Shown: positions 58,136 to 64,000 of the stretch, piece after piece | Layout: every line of letters begins with the position of its first letter | How positions within the stretch are numbered: the stretch's first letter is position 1 | NCBI GenBank assembly: GCA_016630905.1 | Contig: WBMQ01000010.1 | Coordinates: 1,426,001-1,490,000, forward strand | Length of the DNA: 64,000 nt | Direction of reading: 5' to 3' | Source of the DNA: Capillidium heterosporum | Taxonomy: Eukaryota; Entomophthoromycota; Entomophthoromycetes; Entomophthorales; Capillidiaceae | Notes under the pieces: generated by a model | Told to the model about the DNA's origin: nothing | Seen by the model: only the letters and a program-made list of their open reading frames with translations | Database searches by the model: none | Translations under genes and position numbers: made by a program

Positions 58136-59035
58136 ATTAATAAAGATATTTATAAAAAATAAATATTTAAAATACTTAATAATAGTAATTATTACTTTAT
58201 AAAAGCTAAAAAATATAGTTAAATATATTAGTTTTAATTAAATTTAAGGATTTAGTTTAATTTAATATATTTATTTAATAATTATCTAATTTATTACTAA
58301 GTTTACTATATATTTTATGTTAACTTAGCTTTTTAAAAAATTTATATATTAAATAATCTATTATTTTTTTAAGTACTTATAATTATACTATACTTTAACA
58401 AAATACTTTAGGTTAAATATTTTATCTTCTATAAATAATTTACTTTAAACTATTATATATACTATTTATATTATACTAATTAACTTTTAATTTATATAGA
58501 AGTTTTTTAAAAAATGTAAAGCTAGGCTTAAAATAAGCTAATATAGTAGTAACTATACTAATAAAATTAAAAAACTTAATACTATAGCTTTAATAGTAAT
58601 CTAAATCCAAAATTAGTTTATAAAGACAAATAAGGCTATAGTTATAATAAGGCTATAAAGAGTAGTAATATCCATTAGATTTTAGTACTTAATTCTATCT
58701 AATTAGTTTTAATACTAATTTTAATTTAATATTATTTTATAAATCCTAAACTAATCTTAAGCTACTTTTAATCTAATATTATATTATATATTAATTTTAA
58801 GCTATTCTAAGTTAGCAATATTTTAGTTTGACTTTTAACTAATTTAATAGTTATAGGAAATTAGTTTTAATAATATATAGTAATTATAGTAAGAAGAAAT
58901 TAAAATGTTTATTATAAAATAATTATTGAAAAATTATACAAGTTAAAGAGATTTATATAAGAATAAAAAATAAAAATAAAATAATAATAAAGATACTAAT
59001 AGCTAGTACTTTATTAGGTAAATAGTTTATATCTA
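58136..59035. repeat. Mixed repeat fragments, including inverted-repeat right arm
   Basis: Begins with reversed LTR pieces (58140-58520) and continues with the right arm of the inverted-repeat element (about 58540-59035), matching 36723-37200. No coding capacity. Confidence 0.45.
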
Positions 59036-60652
59036 TTATTAGCTAGTCACTTTTGCTAAGTATTTGACTACTAGCTTAAACTTCTAGTTAAGTAGGTTTA
59101 GCCAAACTTAGTAAGTCTTTTAGTATAGGATATGATATATATATTGTGTTATAGGCTGACTAATATAGATATAGCAACTGCCCTATAATTAAATCTAATA
59201 TAAAAGCTTTATTTTTATAACACTTCTAGTTAGGAATCTTTTGTAAGGAAATACTTCTAATCAGCTATAACTTTACTTAATAACTATAATTCAGTTTTAC
59301 ATTTCAGACACATAGATTACCAGTTTGGTATTGATCCTAGTAATGCTAGAAGTTCTGTTTTCTTTAGCATGAATTAAGTGTTTTATTTAGCATTGACTGT
59401 CTTTAAATCAATCTTATTATTTTTAGGATTAATGACAAATACCTAGAAAACAAGAAAAATAGTGTTATTGATGGATTAGGAAAAATATCAATTACCAGTA
59501 CTTAAAGGACCAACTACTAAAGACAAGTCACCTATATAAGACCCATGGTGAACTTAGTAGTAGGTTAAGTTATTATTAAATAAACATATTGAATCATTTG
59601 ATATTTCTTCTGCTATTGGCATAGTATAGACTCCTTGTATAGTATAATGTAGAACTGATAATCGGCATCTCTTGACAGTAGAGAGTTGCACTGATCTGAG
59701 CCAAACAATAGAACTAAACTGAATTGATCTGAACTAAACCCTAGAACCTTCCTGAACCAATGAACCTGACTGTGCTCCTTAGCCTAATGGCTACTCTTAG
59801 AGTATTTCTATCTACCTACTATCTCTGGATTAGGCTATAAGCACAAGCCTCCTCCTTATATAACCTTATAGTTAATATTCTTAGCCTTTATAGAGTTCTG
59901 GCTACTATTGCTTCTTAGCTAACCCTAGCTAGTGAATATTTCTTATAGATGTTTCCCAACACCTTTAAAAAATTATAATCAATCTAACCTAAACTTAATC
60001 TATAATTAGGGCAAACTAAAAAGAAAAGTCTTAAACAATTTCAATAAACTAACTTAAAAACTCTTTTTTCTTTATTAATAAAAGCAATCTAAAAACTTTT
60101 TTTTATTCTTTTATTCTTTTACTATTTTTAAAATTTTTCTGTTTACTTTTTCTGATTTAGTAGTCTATTCTCTGCTCTAGCCCTTTTTTTCTTTTTTTTT
60201 CTTTTTTTATTTGTTTTTTTCTTTATTTATCTGTTTTTTTCTTTCTTTTTATTTTATCCTCCTTATATAGTAGATCTAAAACAAGGCATAGTTTAGAGGC
60301 TTGTTAGTGAACTCTTTTTTTAATAAACTAAAGAGTTACTATTCTAATTACTACTATCTACTTTTGCATTTTGGACTTACTTTCTCTATATATCAACTAT
60401 TAGAAAATTTAGCATTAAGTCTAAAATCCCAAACTTACCTTCTTAATAGAAATTGGTCTTAGGTAATTTAAGCACTTTGCTATTAGTTAGAATGTATACT
60501 AATAAATAGTAGGTATTTCAAAGTGCAGGAATGAATATGTAACTGTATTACCCTAAAATGCTCTATCTAGTAATAGTCAAATTGTAGGTTTCTTATGAAA
60601 AATGAATGTTCTAATGTTCAATACCTAACTTAGCCTGAGAGCTAAGTTGACA
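59036..60652 (-). repeat. LTR-4 copy, reverse, interrupted by an LTR-2
   Basis: Outside the inserted LTR-2 (59242-59961) this reads as the reverse complement of 57303-58135, ending GAGAGCTAAGTTGACA at 60652. It faces the forward LTR-4 at 57303, so the two could form a large hairpin about 900 bases apart. A T-rich tract at 60080-60250 mirrors the A-rich tract at 57700-57850. Confidence 0.65.
59242..59961 (+). repeat. Solo LTR-2, forward, 720 bp
   Basis: Exactly 720 bp like the copy at 36003, TGTAAGGAAATACTTC...TTTCCCAACA. Flanks TCTTT (59237-59241) and CCTTT (59962-59966) fit a 5-bp duplication with one C/T change. The hydrophobic ORF starts at ATG 59760 (MNLTVLLSLMATLRVFLSTY) but is broken by TAA soon after. 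Confidence 0.88.
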
Positions 60653-60900
60653 AAGTATTAATAAAGAAAATATTAATAATATAATAGTAAAAAAAGTAAA
60701 TAAGCAAAATTAGTTTATAATTTAATAGTAAGAATTATGATAATTAAAGCTATTATATTATTTTTAAATCTATTTTTAAATAATTAGTATTACTAATATA
60801 GTAGTAGATATTAATTTTAAAATTTTAATTTATTATAGTATATATTTTATATAAAGTAAAAGTATTTTTTACTTTTTTATATTTATTATAAACTTAATAC
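60653..60900. other. Short AT-rich spacer between repeats
   Basis: About 250 very AT-rich bases with no recognised feature. Confidence 0.4.
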
Positions 60901-63215
60901 TATAACAAAACCTCAGATAGCTTTTCTAAAGAATCAGCTTGATAATCTTTTTAGCTATAAGAACTGTAGTTCTAATACTATTTCAATCTTGCAATAGATT
61001 AGATCTTAGTTATTTAATAATTAATTATAAAAAGGTAAAGTCTCTACTTAAACTAAATAATAATTATTGTATTAGGCTATAATATGTTATTAATAGATTC
61101 TTTTGGTCCATTCTCAAAGCATAATGAATACACACCATCTGCCTAATGAAGTACTAGTTATTAGCATCTTCATCATTCTATTATCCTTATTTTCTACCTT
61201 TATATAAACCTTTCTAACTTGTATAACTTTTTAACAAGTGATTATCTCATAATAAATATTTTAATTTCTTCTTATTATAATCACTGCATGCTAATTAGAA
61301 CTAATTTTCTATAACTGTTAAATTAACTAAAAGTCAAACCAAAATATTGCTAATTTAGAGTAGCTTAAAGTTAATATACTAAATAGCATTAGATTAAGGA
61401 TAGCTTAGGATTAGCTTAGGATTTACAAAATAGCATCAAATTAAAATTGCTCTGAATTAGGATTAAAGTTGATTAAACAGAATTAAGTACTAGAATCTAA
61501 TGAATATTACTGCCCTTCTCAGCCTTATTACAACTGTAGCCTTGTTTGTCTTTATAAACTAACTTTGGATTCAGATTGCTACTAAAGTCTTAGCTATTAA
61601 AGCAATAGTATTAAGCTTCTTTAGTTTTATTAGTATAATTACTACTATATTAGCTTATCTTAAGCCTAGCCCTACACTTTTAGAAAGACTTCTCTACAAA
61701 TACAAACTTATAAACTTATAAATCTATTTTACTATTAACTTAAAATAAGGTTTAAAATATTAATAAAAAAGTAAAATTAAAATAAATTTAATATAAGGAA
61801 ATTTATTTAAATTAGCTATAGTTTTACTTAGTAATAAAAATTAAAATTATATCCTAAACTTAAATTATTATTTTAGTATTTAATCTAATAACTTTAAAAA
61901 TTTATTTTTTTATTAATAAGTATTAAATACTTAATTTTATGTTAATTTAGCTTTTAGGCTAAATTAGGTATAAGAAAGTCTATTAAGAAATGCTAGGCTA
62001 GGCTTAAAGTAAGCTAATATAATAGTGATTATACTAATAAAACTAAAAAAACTCAAAGTTATAGCTTTAATAGCTAATACTTTTGTTGCAATCTAAATCT
62101 AAAGTTGGTTTATAAAAACAAAAAGGCTATAGTTATAATAAGGCTAAAAAAATAGTAATATTTATTAGGATTTTTTTAATTTTTAAAGTTATCTAATTAA
62201 CTTTAATTTTAATTATAAGTAATTTTAATCTAATACTAATTTTGCTAATTTTAAGTTAATTATAATTTAAGATTAATCTTAAATCTAACTTGAAATTAAA
62301 CTAATTCTAACTAATATAAGCTAGTAATATATTTATTTTAATTCTAGCTAATTCAATAGTTATAAAAAGTTGATATTAAAGATATATAATGATTATAATA
62401 TAAAGGATTCAAAATATTATTTGTCAACTTAACTCTTCAGTTAAGTTATAGAGTAATCATCAATTTATATTATTTTTTATAGTTAGCTTACACATTATAC
62501 TATATCCTGACAATGTGCTTCAGATTATAAACTTTATTTCTTACTAAAGACTTACTTTAATTATTAGATAATCAGTTTTACTATACTAATCAGCTGTACA
62601 AATTATTGGATCTAAACTTTAAGGGTGGACTACTGCAACCAGAACATACGTCTACCTTTTTGTAGAAAAAATATCCACTTACATATTGGTAAGTTATAAC
62701 TATCCTCAAAGCTATAATATATATATTATACCTTTTATATAAGAAGAAGGAGGTTTTTTCTAAGAATTAAGGATTTTGAGAATATAGAGGATTTTGGTAT
62801 TTTGTAGTTTAAGGTCTTTAAGGTTCTAAGATCATATATTGAGTTGGATTAGTTTTATTAAATATCTAAAGGTTCTTAGCCAGTAGTTTTTCAGGGATTG
62901 AGAATTTTTAGTACTTTTATTAGTTGTAGAGAAATCAACCATATCTATATTAGTTAGCCTACAACACAATATATATATCATATCCTATGCTGAAGGACTC
63001 ACCAAGTTTGGCTAAACCTAATCAACTAGAAGTCCTAGCTAGTGGTCAGAAACTTAGTAAGGGCAACTAGCCAATATTTATTATAAAATATTTATTTATC
63101 CAAAAGTTATATAAGTAAGAGGAATTTATATAGGGTAAGAAGTAGTGATATATAGTAAAATAAAGCTACTAATTAGTAAATTTATTAAGAAAAACAACTT
63201 GTATTTATTCTACTT
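60901..63215. repeat. Inverted-repeat element, copy 3, with inserted LTR-4
   Basis: The best-preserved left arm (60901-61700) is followed by a short middle and a right arm from about 61985, which is its reverse complement, interrupted at 62422-63076 by LTR-4 and continuing to about 63215. This copy preserves the empty target for the LTR-3 insertion of copy 1 (around 61540), which makes the history of copy 1 readable. Confidence 0.55.
62422..63076 (+). repeat. Solo LTR-4 variant inserted in the inverted-repeat element
   Basis: Starts TGTCAACTTAACTC with the family's terminal hairpin and ends GGGCAACTAGCCAATA. On both sides the host continues (CAAAATATTAT before, TTTATTATAAAATAT after), with an AT-only duplication of about 5 bp. 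It is 655 bp, shorter than the 833-bp copy, with a different middle. Confidence 0.6.
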
Positions 63216-64000
63216 TAATATTTAATCTTATTGTTTATTTATAAAGTATTTCTACTTTTTAATAATATTAAAACTTACTATAAATTAATAAGTTGAGTTT
63301 AGATAATAATGCAGGTTTTTTTGTAGCTATACTACAGATTTGCTAATCAAAACAATTTAAAGATAGGATTTATTTAGTAAGGAAGATTAAGCTAATTCTT
63401 TATAAAGCTTTTTATAGTTTTGTTATATTAAGTATTAAATATTAAAATATTAATTTTTTTATAAGAAACTTATAATTTAACTATTATTAAACAAAGTATT
63501 TTAAGGTTATACAGTTACTTATTTTTATACTTTAAATGCCTATTATTTATTAGTATATATTTTAATTAATAGTAAGATTGTCTAAATTATCTAAAACTAA
63601 TTTTCTATTAAAAATATAAATTTGGTTTTTAGACTTAATATTAAATTTTTAATTATTAACTTGTAAAAAAATAAGTTTAAAATACAAAAATAATAGCAAT
63701 TAAAATATGAATTTTTTAATTTATTAAGAAAAAACTTATAAGTTTTTAAATTATACTTTATTTTAGATTTATAATATATATAGCAGTAAAAAAATAAAAA
63801 GAAAAGAAAAGAAAATTAAAAAATAAATACTAAAACTAAATAAAAAAGTAAAAAAAGGTTTTTGGATTATTTTTATTAATAAAAGAAAAGAAAGTTTCTA
63901 AGTTAGTTTATTAGATTTATTTGAAACTTTTTTTTAAGTTTGCTTTAATTATAGATTTAAAGTAAAGTTAGTTAGATTAAAGATTTTAAAGATTTTTAAT
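63216..64000 (+). repeat. Decayed LTR-4 copy running off the window
   Basis: From about 63430 the sequence follows 57360-57960 (for example GTTATACAGTTACTTATTTTTATACTTT, cut here to its key words), including the A-rich purine tract near 63790-63850. The right end lies outside the window. Confidence 0.5.

Noticed and set aside
33180-64000. Mitochondrial DNA or plasmid origin for the AT-rich block
   Set aside because: No mitochondrial gene, rRNA or tRNA is present, and it is continuous with nuclear genes and built of nuclear-type LTR elements.

Overview
The window reads as nuclear DNA of a filamentous or early-diverging fungus. Genes are spliced, with mostly 38-90 nt GT-AG introns, often with a CTAAC/CTAAT branch-like motif. 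The set includes fungal families (Mdm31/Mdm32, Nan1/Utp17, Trm6/Gcd10) beside a classical ferritin heavy chain, a ZGRF1-type helicase fusion and a Dnmt2. Ferritin and a fused ZGRF1 helicase are unusual in Dikarya, so a non-Dikarya lineage (Zoopagomycota/Mucoromycota-like) is my inference, not a proof.

Region 1 (1-33 kb) is a gene-dense arm with AT-rich intergenic spacers. In order: the end of an unknown gene; a mitochondrial DEAD-box helicase; an unknown 373-aa protein; a small unknown gene; TRM6 (10 exons); MDM31/32 (6 exons, minus strand); a gene fragment; a secreted GH47 alpha-1,2-mannosidase; NAN1/UTP17 with two apparent frame breaks; ferritin; a small two-exon gene; eIF2B-epsilon (GCD6); a PH-domain protein; a ZGRF1-like helicase with many small exons; DNMT2; and an Atg14/Vps38(UVRAG)-like gene with one in-frame TAG. 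Several join functionally: Trm6 and eIF2B-epsilon both bear on translation initiation (initiator tRNA m1A58 and eIF2 recycling), Dnmt2 on tRNA methylation, Nan1 on rRNA processing, and the helicase and Mdm31 on mitochondria.

Region 2 (about 33.2-64 kb) is very AT-rich and has no intact host gene that I can see. It is a stack of nested transposable elements: at least four LTR families (here LTR-1 to LTR-4), several solo LTRs with 5-bp target duplications, and a long inverted-repeat element. One nearly full-length chromodomain-bearing Ty3/gypsy element lies at 38372-43979. Its gag and pol frames run kilobases without a net frameshifting indel but are full of stops that fit C-to-T/G-to-A change, a RIP-like signature. 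The younger LTR copies (35.1-36.7 kb) are less AT-rich and still carry open reading frames.

The most unusual observation is that three LTR families carry a short hydrophobic ORF opening near the 3' end of the LTR. In the near-complete element this frame runs through the LTR boundary, where no ordinary tRNA primer-binding site is visible, into a second membrane-like segment and then Gag. This suggests a Gag precursor with an LTR-encoded membrane leader. Gag and Pol are in different frames, with a candidate -1 slippery heptamer just after the zinc knuckle.
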